This document shows, piece after piece, positions 1 through 11,479 of a DNA stretch of 64,000 nucleotides. The stretch comes from Cordilura impudica (taxonomy: Eukaryota; Arthropoda; Insecta; Diptera; Scathophagidae). The DNA lies in assembly GCA_963682025.1 (NCBI GenBank), contig OY821518.1, positions 237,190,152 to 237,254,151 of the forward strand, given 5' to 3'. The notes below the pieces were generated by a model that saw only the letters and a program-made list of their open reading frames with translations, had not been told where the DNA came from and did not search any database. A program made the position numbers and the translations under genes. How positions within the stretch are numbered: position 1 is the stretch's first letter; each line of letters opens with the position of its first letter.

Positions 1-470
1 AAAGTTAAAAGGCTTTCATTATTACAGTACTTCAGATATATGACATTATATATTTACTTTATATGGGAGATACCACGCCCACTGATCGGATTCCGCCCAT
101 TTTTTTCGACTACTAACGTTGATAACTTATGAACTCACACAAAGTATTAAGACTTTAGTTATCACAGTACTCTAGATATATGGCATATAATATTTACTTT
201 GTATGGTGGGTACAACGCCCATTGGTCCGGTCACGCCCATTTTTTGCGAAACTCTTCGAATTATTTAAATATGTACATGTACATAGTTTTAGAACTCTTA
301 TTGTCGTAGTAATCCAGTCGTTATATGTTAAAAAATCAAAAAAAAATATAGCCTATTTTTCCTTCCGGATAGGCAGTTACATGCTGTAAAAATTTCAAGA
401 CGATCGGTCCAGTGGTGTAGTCTCCTATAAACCACAAACAAACAGACAAACAAACATACACAACTCAATT
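1..470. repeat. Interspersed-repeat fragment with two ~140-bp tandem units and a CAAA-rich tail
   Basis: Positions about 10-105 and 150-245 are two diverged copies of one unit: both read through CAGTACT(T/C), ATATATG(A/G)CAT, TATTTACTTT, a CGCCCA(C/T)TG box and a CGCCCATTTTTT box. About 425-460 is an imperfect CAAA/CAGA microsatellite. Short CGCCCAC boxes next to a simple-repeat core suggest a degraded Helitron- or INE-1-like element. No credible gene; the 69-codon ORF at 180 lies inside the repeat. Confidence 0.5.
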
Positions 471-499
471 TCTATATATGTATAAGATATACAAAATCA

Positions 500-955
500 C
501 TTTTTAAGAAAAAGTAATTTTTTAAATAGAGGTACTTTTTAACAAAAGGAACATTTGCTAGGAGAAGTACTTTTAAAGAAAATGTACTTTTTAAGAAAAT
601 GTACTTTTTTAAGAAAAGGTAATATTTAAGAAAATGTACCTTTTTAGAAAAAGTAAATTTTTAATATTAAATTTTTAAGAAAAGGTACTTTTTTAAGTAA
701 ATTCACTTTTTTAATAAAAGATGCAATTTAGGAAAAAGTCCTTTTTAAATAAAGATGCTATTTTAAGAAAATTTCCTTTAAAAAAAAAATGTACTTTTTT
801 AAGAAAAGGTACTTTTTAGGAAAATTTGCTTTTTCAAAAACAGATAAATTTTTTAGGAAAATATGTATACTTTCTTAGGAACAGGTACTTCTTTTAAGAA
901 AATGTATTTTTTTAAGAAAATGTACTTTTTGAAGAAAATGTATTTCTTTTTAAGA
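500..955. repeat. Degenerate 17-22 bp minisatellite
   Basis: About 20 irregular copies of a unit resembling TTTTTAAGAAAAGGTAC, with indels and G/T changes, run through this stretch. Spacing drifts between about 17 and 25 bp. No reading frame or gene signal is seen. Confidence 0.75.
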
Positions 956-1036
956 AATTTGGGATTTGAATTGCATTGAACAAAATGCAACAGAGATTCG
1001 GTATTCTTTTCTTCTCTCATTTCAAATTTAATAAAA

Positions 1037-1795
1037 CCAAGTAAGAAAATTATAGTCGGTCTAGATCAACTATACGATACCCTATACCATGCGTTTAGAA
1101 AACCTTTCTCTTAGGCCCAACTAACTGGACATAGAAAATAAGCAAAAACCAAATCTGAGTGGGATTTTTATTAATTTTTTTGGGTGCAGATATGAAAAAG
1201 TTCATATCGGATGCTATATCTATATGGGGACTAGGTCCAAAAATAGACCGATCCTGATCATGTTTGGTAAAGTCTCTTGTATTTTGCAAAAATATATACA
1301 AACAAAATCTGAGAAGAATCAGTGCAATATTTTTGTTTTTTAATAGATTTAAGTGAAGATCGGGAATCAGCTCCATATGGGGCCAAAGGGATCATTTTTG
1401 GACTACTCATTAATGGACGTAATGAACGCATACAAAACCCAATTTGAGTAAGATCTATATGACAATTTGGATCTTATGGCAATTTATGTCGATTTCATAG
1501 GGGTAATTTGTATGGGGGCTAGGTCTGAACATGGACCGATTTCAATAGCGTTCATCCCATGGCCGATAAAAGCTTATATACCAAATTTCATCAAAATATA
1601 TTCATATTTGCGACCTGCAGTGTGATTACAAGGTTTACATGGACACACAGACGGACGGACATTGTTAAATCAACTCAGAAAGTGATTCTGATTCGATTGG
1701 TATAATTAAAGATGGGTCTAGGTCAAATATTTTTGGTTACAAACAGCAGCACAAAGTCATTACACCCAAACCACATAGTGGTATAGGGTATAATT
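1037..1795 (+). mobile_element. DINE-like (Helitron-type) non-autonomous element, copy 1
   Basis: This is a near full-length copy of a family that recurs through the window. It starts AAGTAAGAAAATTATAGTCGG, continues with GATACCCTATACCATGCG, has a central GACGGACGGACA microsatellite near 1650, and ends in a CCACATAGTGG hairpin followed by TATAGGGTATAAT. Conserved ends, a (GTCY)n core and a 3' hairpin are the known plan of DINE-1/INE-1 elements in flies. The 5' palindrome is decayed here (TCTAGATCAAC). It encodes no protein; short ORFs inside are incidental. Confidence 0.75.
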
Positions 1796-1814
1796 ATAAA
1801 TACGATGGGTTGTG

Positions 1815-2495
1815 ATAATTCTAGACAAAAATCATTCCCAACAATTGGCATGACCGTCAAAAAGGATGTTTGGCCTGTAGTTGCAAATAGCGTTAACTAC
1901 CACTTCCTGAGGTACTTATCCATATTCAGAAAGTGATCGATATCACTCTGGACACAACGGCAAGAATGATGGGTGTTGGTTGAAGAATGGTCCAGTTTTT
2001 AGGATGATCTGGATTGTGATAGGTAAGTAAAAAGTGCCAGTTAAGAAGCTTTTGTCTCCTGTGTAAATTATATTTATTACTCAACTTGTTATAGATCTTA
2101 TCACAGATTTTTGTTTAACTTGTGTGTTGCTTATGAAAGAGGTCCGCACCGGTGTAGCGTAATTTATTAAGGAACTGCCAATAGCTGTATAGGTGGCATA
2201 TAGCGTATCCTTGTCTTTGCCCCAGCTACTATCGGATAGTGGCTTGAGGATTTTGTTAGATTTTTGATACGATAGCAATTTACACGAACAGAGATGGGAA
2301 GGTTACCATCTTATCAAACGTAATCCCAAGAATTTTAAGATGTCCGATAGATACGTCTATCTTCAACGATAACGTCTAATTGATTTCTCACGACCTGCAT
2401 CCAAGTAGTAGAAGGAGTAGCTGATGATTTCTCTGCAGACAATGAGAGATTGCAGCAAGTGAAATATTATGCAAGGGGCAGATATGATTTGACAC
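1815..2495 (-). pseudogene. LINE reverse-transcriptase C-terminal relic
   Basis: The minus strand at 2081-2278 encodes a 65-aa open piece with KILKPLSDSSWGKDKDTL and AIGSSLINYATPV. This matches the block after the reverse-transcriptase domain of Jockey-type non-LTR retrotransposons (typically K-LAGSTWGKDKETLL, then AIGRS-LNYAAPVW). Weaker pieces lie on either side: the minus strand near 2290-2400 resembles the preceding segment, and 1830-2080 the segment after it, both with stops and frameshifts. It is a dead 5'-truncated fragment. The clade is inferred from this block only. Confidence 0.65.
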
Positions 2496-3270
2496 ATTCA
2501 CTATTGAGCAATTATTTTTAAAATTTGAACGGGTTTGCAAAAGGTATTCAGAAATTGATGAAATTCGGTAAGATTGTTTGCTTTGGTAACCTAAAAAAAA
2601 TCGAAAAAAAAATTTTAAAAATCACAAGATGGCGGAAAAATCCAGCTCGGAAAATGGAAGAGGATTTTTTTTAAACGGCTGTATCTTTTGAACCGTTAGT
2701 TCGATTCTGGTAATTTTAACATTTTTTTTTTTTTCATAAGAAAGCTTAGGATTTTTCCTTTAAGAGCTTTTTGGTCGCTTAGTGGGATGGGAGTGGGATA
2801 TCTATCAAAATAAATGTTTTGTAACTCAAGACAACGGTTTTTCAATTTTTCACAAATGCACTATTTTGAATTTTTTTCTATTTGTGTCTAAAACCTTACA
2901 AATAAAACTTATACTGAGAAACTAGACAAACTAAACTTTCCGAAGGTATATAATATACCTAACTAAAATTTTATACCCTCGATACTGTAATACTCAGAAT
3001 ATGTTAACCTCAGGAAAAAAATCGCTTTTTTTCTTTAGAAATGTTGAAAAATTATTATATTTTATTTATTTTTAATAATAATTAAATTAATGTATAGTAA
3101 TAATAATATTAAAAATAAAAATATAAATAATTTATTAAAATTTAATCTTAATTGCATTAGATCCATTTACATCATAACTATTTTAATACTTAATTTATTG
3201 TAGCTGATGAAGTATTTAAGTCTTGTAAATTTTTAAATACCCAGTCTTACATCCAGCTTTTTTGTCGCCT

Positions 3271-4590
3271 TTATTTAATGCATTTTTTTGTCAACCCTTT
3301 CTTGGCGTTACTGGGTTCTGCTGTTGATTTCGCTGCTGGTTTATTTGGCTTTGGAAAGAAATCGCATTGAATAGAGGCAGGAAACTTTTTCAACTTGAGT
3401 CTTCCATCGACAAGCGGTATAAAAGCATGGTATTGAGCGGTGCCATCGATTGTTACCGCAGCATCGAATCTGCTCTTCAGTGTTTTCAATGTTTCCTGAT
3501 GATCCTCTTTGGTACTAAAAAATATTTTACTTTCTTTACAATAACTCTTTGCCAAATGGAATAAAGCAGTCGCATCTAAGATGCGATCTTGATGAGAGCA
3601 CTGGAGGCTATACTTCGCTGCATTTCTTTTAAGGTTTGCTCCAATACCATCACATGCTCCTTTACCATGAGCAGTAGAATGAAAATGCCACTCAGCTGGC
3701 ATTCCAAAATCTTTTTCATGGGCCATAAGATTTGCCAAGCTACCTTTGTTTTTAAAATGTTGACGAGCTCCGCCCGAAACGTAGTATACCTTCTTTACTG
3801 TAAATTTAGATTTTAGAAATTTTAGCATTCTCTTCTGGTACTCATAAACTGCAACGGTATCATGTTTTAAATCGTCGGATATGATTGCCATACTTTTGTG
3901 TTCCAGCTTTTCATCTTTCATGTAGTAAATAACTACTGTGAATATAGTTGCTTGGTCGTTATGGAAGTGGAATGCTTGTATGGCATCCTGAAGAACATAT
4001 TTATAGTTTTCTGCGAAATCATATGAAATAACGAATTCACCAGACTTCAAATGTATCTTCAAATCCTTGAAGAATGACCATTGGCTCTTTGACTAAAAAG
4101 TCATGGTTTCTCAAGTTTAGCAATCCTGTACACATTTCTTCCACAAAATCATCCACATTTAAAATGATTGTTTTCAATGTGCATCTGTCAGTCTGAATCC
4201 AAGAATCAAATTTGACCTCCTCTATATATTCTCGATCTAAAGAGTTGATTAAATTTTCTTTGATGAATGTGGTTTTCGGGCAATTGGTACATTCACATAA
4301 GTGGCAAGAAGTTGTTGCATTACGACACATAGTCAATTTAAGGCAATCGCGGTAATCGTGTAAATCTTCTGCCGAATCATCTGTTAAATACTTTAAGTTG
4401 ATTTCCTTCAACATCAGTTTAACATTTTCATGGTAAATTCAAACGCATACTGTGTGAGTTCCGCTGCTTTCTGCCACAACGCAATGTTTTGGCCTCATTT
4501 GGGTTAATTTCGTGAAGCCAATTCTAACATCCTCGTGTTCAGATTGAAATGTTGCAAATAACTCTTTCAGGTTACTGATAACCATTCTCT
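3271..4590 (-). pseudogene. Transposase-like protein of copy A (frameshifted, N-terminally deleted)
   Basis: Three minus-strand blocks follow in order. 4590-4437 gives MVISNLKELF, then RIGFTKLTQMRPKHCVV and GTHTVCV. 4414-4037 carries a cysteine cluster (CHLCECTNCP) and WIQTDRCTLKT. 4062-3271 gives SYDFAENYKYVLQDAIQAFH, QATIFTVVIYY, SDDLKHDTVAV, AEWHFHSTAHGKGACDG and IGANLKR. The same blocks occur in proteins repeated in several invertebrate genomes (from memory), so this is a transposase-like family. Conserved acidic residues in DFAENY and the usual SDGA block suggest an RNase-H-like nuclease, but that is inference. Here the latter block reads SGGA, with Asp lost. Breaks near 4437 and 4062-4037 and the missing N-terminus make it non-functional. 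Confidence 0.65.
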
Positions 4591-4849
4591 TCTGTTTTGT
4601 TATGAAGGTATGTTACATACCTTCCGAAAGTTTAGTTTGTCTAGTTTCTCAGTATAAGTTTTATTTGTAAGGTTTTAGACACAAATAGAAAAAAATTCAA
4701 AATAGTTCATTTGTGAAAAATTGAAAAACCGTTGTCTTGAGTTACAAAACATTTATTTTGATAGATATCCCACTCCCATCCCACTAAGCGACCAAAAAGC
4801 TCTTAAAGTAAAAATCCTAAGCTTTCTTATGAAAAAATAAAAAATAAAA

Positions 4850-7800
4850 AAATGCCCTTTTTGAAAAAAAGGCAAAAAATGCTTTAATTTAGCAAAAAAA
4901 AAAGTCTACAAATTTTTTTTTTTTAAGTATTTTTTTCTGAAATATTGAAGAAATAGCTATCTAAACTCTTTGGGAGAAAATTTTCTAGGAACAATAGGTA
5001 ATAAGTTACATGGATGAGAAAAAACACCTGTTTGGCCAAAATGTAAAATTTTGATCCCCTCTAACTCAGAGAGATCTGGACCGATCTTGTTGAAAAATTG
5101 TGTCTGAACTACTATCTAATAGGACTAACCTTGGTGCAAATTTCATCCCGATCGGAAGACATCGGTTTCAAAAGTTGGTGCACTTGACATGAAATCCCCC
5201 ATTATATTATTAAAAAATTTTCGGGAAATTTTTTCAGAGATAGCCTAAAATATGTTCTATTAATGGTATAAATTACACGATCCACACTTTTTAGGTTTTT
5301 GAAATGTTTGTATTTTAGCAAGGATATATTTGAAGATATTAAATAAAAACATGAAATATTTATTCGAAAATTTTTATTTTCTTAAAAGTCAAGTCTGAGG
5401 AACTATACCGAACATTTAGCACATTATTTTCAGATGCTGATGGTATAAATGAGTGCCATTTATATGTACCTTTAATAGTTATTGGCTTATACTTTGAATA
5501 GCGCTCTTCCAATTCGAGATCACAGCATCTATATTCATCGGCAGTAACATATATGAATTGTATGTCTGTACGTGAGGCAACGAGCCATTCATACAATGTT
5601 TCCCATTCTTAGCACTTGTTCCCTTGTCATACGCTTCACAGTGCCTCCAACTCCATCACACGGCCTTTGTGGAGTCTTAGATTCACAAAATTTTTCTTAT
5701 TTTTATATTGTGAACCTGCACCATCCGTAAAATAAATGATTTTCTTTGTTTTACTGGGAGTGCTCTCTACACTGCGAATAAATGCGTTCAATTTTCTCAA
5801 GAAAAGATGCACTGCATTTGCATCATGAATCATTTCATCGGATATAACAACCATACTGTGATGGAGTAGCAGTGATTTTGAATCTCGATGATAGACTACA
5901 AATGGGTGAACGGTTGCCTGTAAATTGCTCCAATGAAAAGATTAAACCTACATAACCCAAAGTTGATGATATGAACAATTAAACATAATGAATGACTTAA
6001 TGATTAATTCTAAAAATCACCTCATTCGCATGTAAATAAGAAAAATTTTCAGCAAAATCTCCAACTACCAGAACTTCATCTGGTTGTAAAACAGATTTTC
6101 TGTACTTTATGTATTCATTTTGAGATTTTGCGATATAATGATGATATGAAAATTTTGCAAGCTGATCAAAAAAGTATTCGCATAATTGGTTAACCGGTTT
6201 GAGGATTATATTCAAGTTGCAACGATCTGTTGTTGTCCATCGTTTGATTGCGATATACTCATTCTCAGTTTGCTCCAACAATGCTTCAACTACTTCTTTA
6301 AAAGCAGACATATTTTCACAATCCGAACAGATTCTCAAAAACATTTAACGGACCAATCTGAGTATGTAATTTTTGCCACACAATCAACTTCACTTAAAAA
6401 TCCAAGATCCGATGGAATTTTTATTGCTTGAAGAAGCATTTGAAAGTTCTCATGAATAGCGCACAAACATACTTTGTGTACACCCTTCGAATTCGGCAAA
6501 ACACAATTATCGGGTCGAAGAGTAAAAAATTTCGAAATTGACATTTTTTCTTCTGGAAATTCTGATTGAAATCGGAAAAACGCCTCATTCACTGTTGATA
6601 GCATGAGTCGATTTTGAAATTTTTCCTTAACTCCGTTTTGTTTTACGATCGTATAGTCCTTTATTCCGGGCATTTGACGACTAATTGAATCGCTCAAATA
6701 AAAGTTTGTAACTTTTTGAACCAAATTTTCATTCGTAGATCGTTTTTGAGGAGGTTCAATGACAAGTGGACCAGAACTTTTTTGCAATGCTTTGGCCTTA
6801 CTATCCATATGATGAGTGGTGCCAAATTTTTGCACAATTTGAGCTGGGGTCCATGATTTTGGCAATATTGTTAAAATTTGTTTTTTTTTTTCGTTTTTTG
6901 TCGTATGCTCGGAAGTATATTTATCTTTAAGTTGCCCAATTATTTCTTGATAATTATTGTTTTCAACTTGAAACTCATCTACAAGACTTGATAATGTATC
7001 AATATTAAAAATTCTTCTGCAAATTTCAGTGCAAACACGTTTTGCTTCCTCTTTTCGATTTCCAACTTGGATTCTACACACGTCTACACTACACTGTTTA
7101 GCTGCAATGAAATTTAAGAGTTTGTTAAGCTCGATTATAATAATTCTATTATTTGGAAAATAACGAGCGTCTGAAGCATCATTCTCCTCTTCTAAAATTT
7201 CTTTGATTTCAAAATCTTGGGCGCATGAAGCATCATTTTCCAATTCTTGAGCTTCGTTGATATCAATAGCTGGGACATTTGGCAGTTCGATGGAATTATT
7301 GATAATTTTTCGACGAATATTCAACAAGCAACTATATAGCAAATTTTCGCACTGGGTAAAATTGAATCTTTAATGTTTTTGATCTTAATAAAATCGTCAC
7401 TTTTAATAGAATATGGTTTGCTACATTTTCCTTTTTTCGATAATGGTCGACAACACATATATTCTACTATTTTACCCATATTGGAAAAATTTGTAATTAA
7501 AGTTAAAAAACAACAAATAAATGATTTAATTCAAAGACAGAATAACAACTTCTGATAATTTTGCACAATGATTGAGAAATTGTTAAAATTGACAGATAAT
7601 ATGAAGAGAATGTGTATTAAAACGCCTACTACGATTTTTATATACGAGAAAAATAATCTTCCATTGATGACTTATAAATCCGATTTTTTTGTAAATATCC
7701 TAAATTGTTTTTTATTTAATATCTTCAAATATATCCTTGCTAAAATCCAAACATTTCAAAAATCCAAAAAGTGTGGATCGTGTAAAAAAAAATTTCAAAA

Positions 7801-7920
7801 AGTTTGGACACAAAGCTTTTTTGATAAAGCACATATTCTAAAACTTTCCCGAAAATTTTTTAATAATATAATATAAATATTTTTTAAAATAATTTTTGTA
7901 CTAAATATAATCTTTTTCTT
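4850..7920. mobile_element. Second copy (B) of the same TIR transposon family, inserted in the right TIR of copy A
   Basis: Its own inverted repeats are visible. 5205-5347 (TTAAAAAATTTTCGGGAAA, then CACGATCCACACTTTTTAGG and TAGCAAGGATATATTTGAAG) is inverted at about 7712-7876. The left side extends to about 4850 through a non-coding stretch with CTCTAACTCAGAGAGATC; the matching right extension is missing, so the right end is probably truncated. Its protein-coding relic runs 7342-5360 on the minus strand. On both sides the sequence resumes copy A's TIR, which shows B arrived after A. Confidence 0.6.
5360..7342 (-). pseudogene. Transposase-like protein of copy B (four frames)
   Basis: The first block (7342-6335, 335 aa) is open and has an acidic N-terminus, a coiled stretch, ILPKSWTPAQIVQKFGTTHH, then SRQMPGIKDYTIVKQNG, SKFFTLRPDNCVLPNS and KGVHKVCLCAIHENFQMLL. 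The second (6344-5997) has WTTTDRCNLN and VGDFAENFSYLHANE. The third (5854-5636) has VVISDEMIHDANAVHLF and YFTDGAGSQYKNKKNFVNL. The fourth (5596-5360) is the C-terminal WHSFIPSAS region. This is a fuller version of the copy A protein and keeps the TDGA aspartate that copy A lost. Frameshifts or deletions separate the blocks, and the HGKG-CDG block is missing between 5636 and 5596. Non-functional. Confidence 0.65.
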
Positions 7921-8289
7921 ACTCAAAACTGTTAAAATTACCAGAATCGAACAAACGGTTCAAAAGATACAGCCGTTTAAAAAAATCCTCCTTCATTTTC
8001 CGAGCTGGATTTTTTCGCCATCTTGTGATTTTTAAATTTTTTTTTTTTTTTTTTTATTTTTATTTTAGGTTACCAAAACAAACAATGTTACCAAATTTCA
8101 TCAAGTTCTGAATACCTTTTGCAAAATTGGTCATTTTCATTTAAAAATTAAAAATATATGCTTATTCATTAGAAACCACGGAGCTTAGGCTAGTGGAGAG
8201 ATATTGGGCTCTTGTGAAAAGGTAGTTGAAAGCATAAATAAAGTGCCCCCAAATGTAGAAAGTTTGAAACGGAGATGTACTACTTGTTC

Positions 8290-8990
8290 CAAAACTGTGT
8301 CAGAAAGCACTGTAAAATTTCTACTGGAAGGTTTCAGGTAAAGGCCCATTAGTTCATAAGTAGTGATTAGAACTATAAATATTATCTTTTTGTGTAAGCT
8401 CTAATATAATTTCAATTAAATAAAACACATAAAAACTTCAGGTTCAATGGTTTCCTTATTATAACATTTTATGTATGTAAAGATTTTTTCGATCTCACGT
8501 CTTAAATATCGGCCAAATTTGGTGTGTGTATGTCTATTACCCCCCATTAATTTGTGCTCCAAAAATAAACCCTGCGCGACCACTTTAAGCATAGTTCTCA
8601 TATAAAGCTGCTTCCCGATCTTCAAAAATTCAACATTTAAAGAAATCGACGTTACTTTTTTGTACTAATTCAGAAAACTACAATTTTTTCTCTAAAATTT
8701 AACGATTTGAGATAATTCAGAAAATTCTACAATAAATTTTTTGAAAAATACAATATTAAAAAAACAAGTAAGAAAATTATAGTCGGTCTAGACCGACTAT
8801 GCGATACCCTATACCATGCGTTTAAAGAATTGGTGTTAGGTCCAACTAATTCCGTATAGAAAATAAGCATAATCTGATCGTAATTTTTATTAATTTAAAA
8901 ATACATACAAACCAAATCTGTGCAATATTTTTGTTTTTTGTTAGACTAAGAAGTGTCCCTGTAGGCAACCTTTTATATGTCCGGTATCAC
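8290..8990. mobile_element. Rearranged DINE-like fragment pair, copy 1
   Basis: 8290-8760 is mostly a reverse-oriented DINE segment (GCTGCTTCCCGATCTTC at about 8605). It is followed at 8764 by a forward 5' end (AAGTAAGAAAATTATAGTCGG and the intact palindrome) that stops in GTTAGACTAAGAAGT near 8955. The same reverse-plus-forward arrangement, with the same internal deletion, occurs at 22380-23110, so it is a distinct subfamily that multiplied after rearrangement. Positions 8990-9174 show nothing recognisable. Confidence 0.6.
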
Positions 8991-9174
8991 GAGTAATCCA
9001 ATGTATAGGTTGAGAACGGAGATAAAATAATAAGACCCTATATCGTACAGATGATGATTTTGCTGCAAAATTTTTCTCTTTAGTTCAATCTGAGTTAAGG
9101 TAGGTTCATTCGCAACTGAGATGTCCTGCAGTTTCGTGATGGTTGCCCATTTATGGCAATCAAGTATTTATTCA

Positions 9175-10327
9175 AACTAGCAGATTCCAGCCCTCGAAAT
9201 TCGGGTGCAAATTCTAGGAAATTTTATTTTTTCATTAAATAAAGACCCTAAAGGTATGCTAATCAATTATAGTCAATTCATAAATCAACACAAAAAAACC
9301 AACTAATTTTTATTACAAACACATTACCAAATTTAATAAACACACACATCCCAGTATGCATTGAAATATTATTTCTCCAATGTTGGAGAAAAGTAAAGTT
9401 CTCAAATTGATGCCCAATGTAATTCTCAACTTGAGTTGAACAATTTTTCTCCTTGTTTGCTTTCAACTTAACATCAAGTTGAGACTTAACATTTTTTCCA
9501 ATCTTTGAGAAATATTTTAACTCTCAATTGGATATCCAACAGTTTTCTCCACTTGAAACCAAACATTTTTTCAACTTGAATACGATTTGTTTAAGTTTGA
9601 GATATTATTTAAATATGTCATAAATAATAAATTAAATTAAAAAATGCCAAAAAAGTACAAATAATTAATTGATATATTTTAATTATTTCTACTTTTTGTC
9701 GAATTTTTTAATTTAAATTCTTATTTAAGACATTTTTAATATGTCATAAAATGTACAAATAATTAATTCATTTATTTTTAATTCAAAATTTTTAATGTTT
9801 AATAATGTTAAATATGTAATGAAATTAAATTGAAAAAAGTACATTGTTTTCATTTCTAAAATTAGTATAATTTTTTTAATATGGCAATTCCGTAACTTCA
9901 TTTGATACCAATTGGAGAAATTTCTTTGCTATCAAGTTGAGAATCACAAATTTCTCAATTTGATAACTAAGAAAATCACCATATAAAAAATGTACCTTTT
10001 AGGTTGAGAATACTATAATCTGACTATTGAGGTGCATTTGAGAATTAATGTTGGAGATTTGAGATATGTATTTGATCTCAAATGCATCTCAAGTTGATAG
10101 CAAACAAAAATGTTTATTGGGATAGCATTGTATAATTCTATGTATGTGTTAGTAGCAACTTTAAATGCAATTTACTCAAAATAAATGAAACAATTTAAAA
10201 ATATATAAATCTGCAAAATGGCTGAAAAGAAATACCTTTCAAATAATATACGTTTGGTCAAAGTCCGTATAAAACGGTAGAACAAAACATCGGTCACAAG
10301 AAATCGCCTAGCCTAATAATATTATAG
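9175..10327 (+). repeat. REP-B interspersed repeat (375 bp) split by a MITE
   Basis: REP-B starts AACTAGCAGATTCCAGC, contains GACCCTAAAGGTATGCTAAT and ATGTATGTGTTAGTAGCAAC, and ends CGCCTAGCCTAATAATATTATAG. Five copies are seen: here, 34973-35350 (minus), 47335-47705 (minus), 48475-48950 (minus) and 53933-54307 (plus). Here it is split by a 772-bp insertion at 9350-10121. No ORF; probably non-autonomous. Confidence 0.75.
9350..10121. mobile_element. 772-bp MITE-like insertion rich in CTCAACTTGAG motifs
   Basis: Comparison with the other REP-B copies gives the boundaries: ACACACAT / CCCAGTATGCATT ... ATGTTTATTGGG / ATAGCATTG, where the undisturbed repeat reads ACACATAGCATTG. Termini match as CCCA-TA--CATT inverted and flank an AT duplication. 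The outer parts are full of short inverted words (CTCAACTTGAG, TTCTCAA, TTGAGAA), and the core is AT-rich. No ORF. Superfamily not assignable from these ends. Confidence 0.6.
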
Positions 10328-11479
10328 ATATTTCTCTCCTTAAATGTTAAAGAGCTGACAGAAATTGATTAATTTTGTATATGTATCTGTTGTACTTTGT
10401 ATATATATATCAAAGTGCCTTACCATGCACATCCCAGTGCTAATCAATTAATTATTATAATTATTCAACATCCCGCATCGGAAGCAATACATTCTTTAAA
10501 TATGATATTATTCATTCCAAGATTACACTTTTTCTTCATTATTATTGTTTTCTTCCTAAAGGGTCAAAGCGTGAACCGATTCAATTAAAATTTAATTGTT
10601 ATATGATGCTTCATTTGTTTTCTTTACTTTGTCGTTTGGAGTGGACAACGTAGTTCACATTTTCGTGCTTATTCTTCTATGTACATACATTTGAAATAAA
10701 CTTATGAATCATTTTTGCATAAAATTCAATTGATATTTTTTATTTCTTGGGATGCCCGTAAGCATTTGAATAATTGTTAATTAAATTATAAAGTCTTTGC
10801 TTTGCAGAGGATGCGACAAAAGTAACTTTCCGAATAAATAGACAAATTAGCATATTTAATATAAAGAGATTTCTGCTATAAATCACACATTGATAACCAA
10901 ACAAACTCTATGTATTACTTTAAAGCATAATTTGCTAGAACATATTGCAGAAAGTGAACCTTCAATACACCAAATACTAAAATTATATTTCACTCCCTAG
11001 ACTGGCTCGTGCCGGTCACTATAGAGTCGACCTTAGCTCTTTAGATGACCATCTATGTAAAACAGCTCACCAAACTGTTAATTTGTTTAAAACAAATCAA
11101 ATGAAACCATATCAGTAAAACCAAAAATCGATCAAAATAAAATAACGCTCTTTCCTAATCAGTTATAGATAAAGTTGAACATTTTGATTTATACACGTCT
11201 ATTACTTAAAGGCTACACCATTGACAAAACTATAGAATTAAAAAAAAGAGCAAAAATTTCTGATGGCCATAGGAAGATCGGTATTGCAATTGATGAATAT
11301 CGTTGCATGTTTAGATTCAAATATAAGATTCAAATTAGCATATAAGATTCGCAAGCATTATTTGATTTTCTTTTTTGATCAAGTTATCTGAAATATATGT
11401 TAGTTATTATGTTTAGTGACAGCCCTGTTAATTTGTTGTTAGTTTGTTTTAAATTGAGCCATGAAATAGAAGTACATAC
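10328..11479. other. Unassigned non-coding stretch
   Basis: No repeat family from elsewhere in the window and no convincing ORF were recognised; the 63-codon ORF at 10397 is hydrophobic and low-complexity. It may be host intergenic or intronic DNA. Confidence 0.4.

Larger units (their letters stand above)
2516..8150. mobile_element. TIR transposon of unassigned superfamily (outer copy A), split by a second copy
   Basis: Sequence at about 2516-2740 (including AAGATGGCGGAAAAATCC) recurs inverted at about 7920-8145. Sequence at 2740-2955 recurs inverted at 4612-4845 (AGTTTAGTTTGTCTAGTTTC). Together these are one long TIR pair of about 440 bp whose right arm has been split by 3.1 kb of inserted DNA (4850-7920). 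The coding part of copy A is 3271-4590 on the minus strand. No target duplication could be defined, so the ends are approximate. The inserted DNA is a relative of the same family. Confidence 0.65.

Noticed and set aside
8416..8625. 69-codon minus-strand ORF
   Set aside because: Lies in a DINE-derived repeat that is also present at 22500-22720, with stops in that copy.
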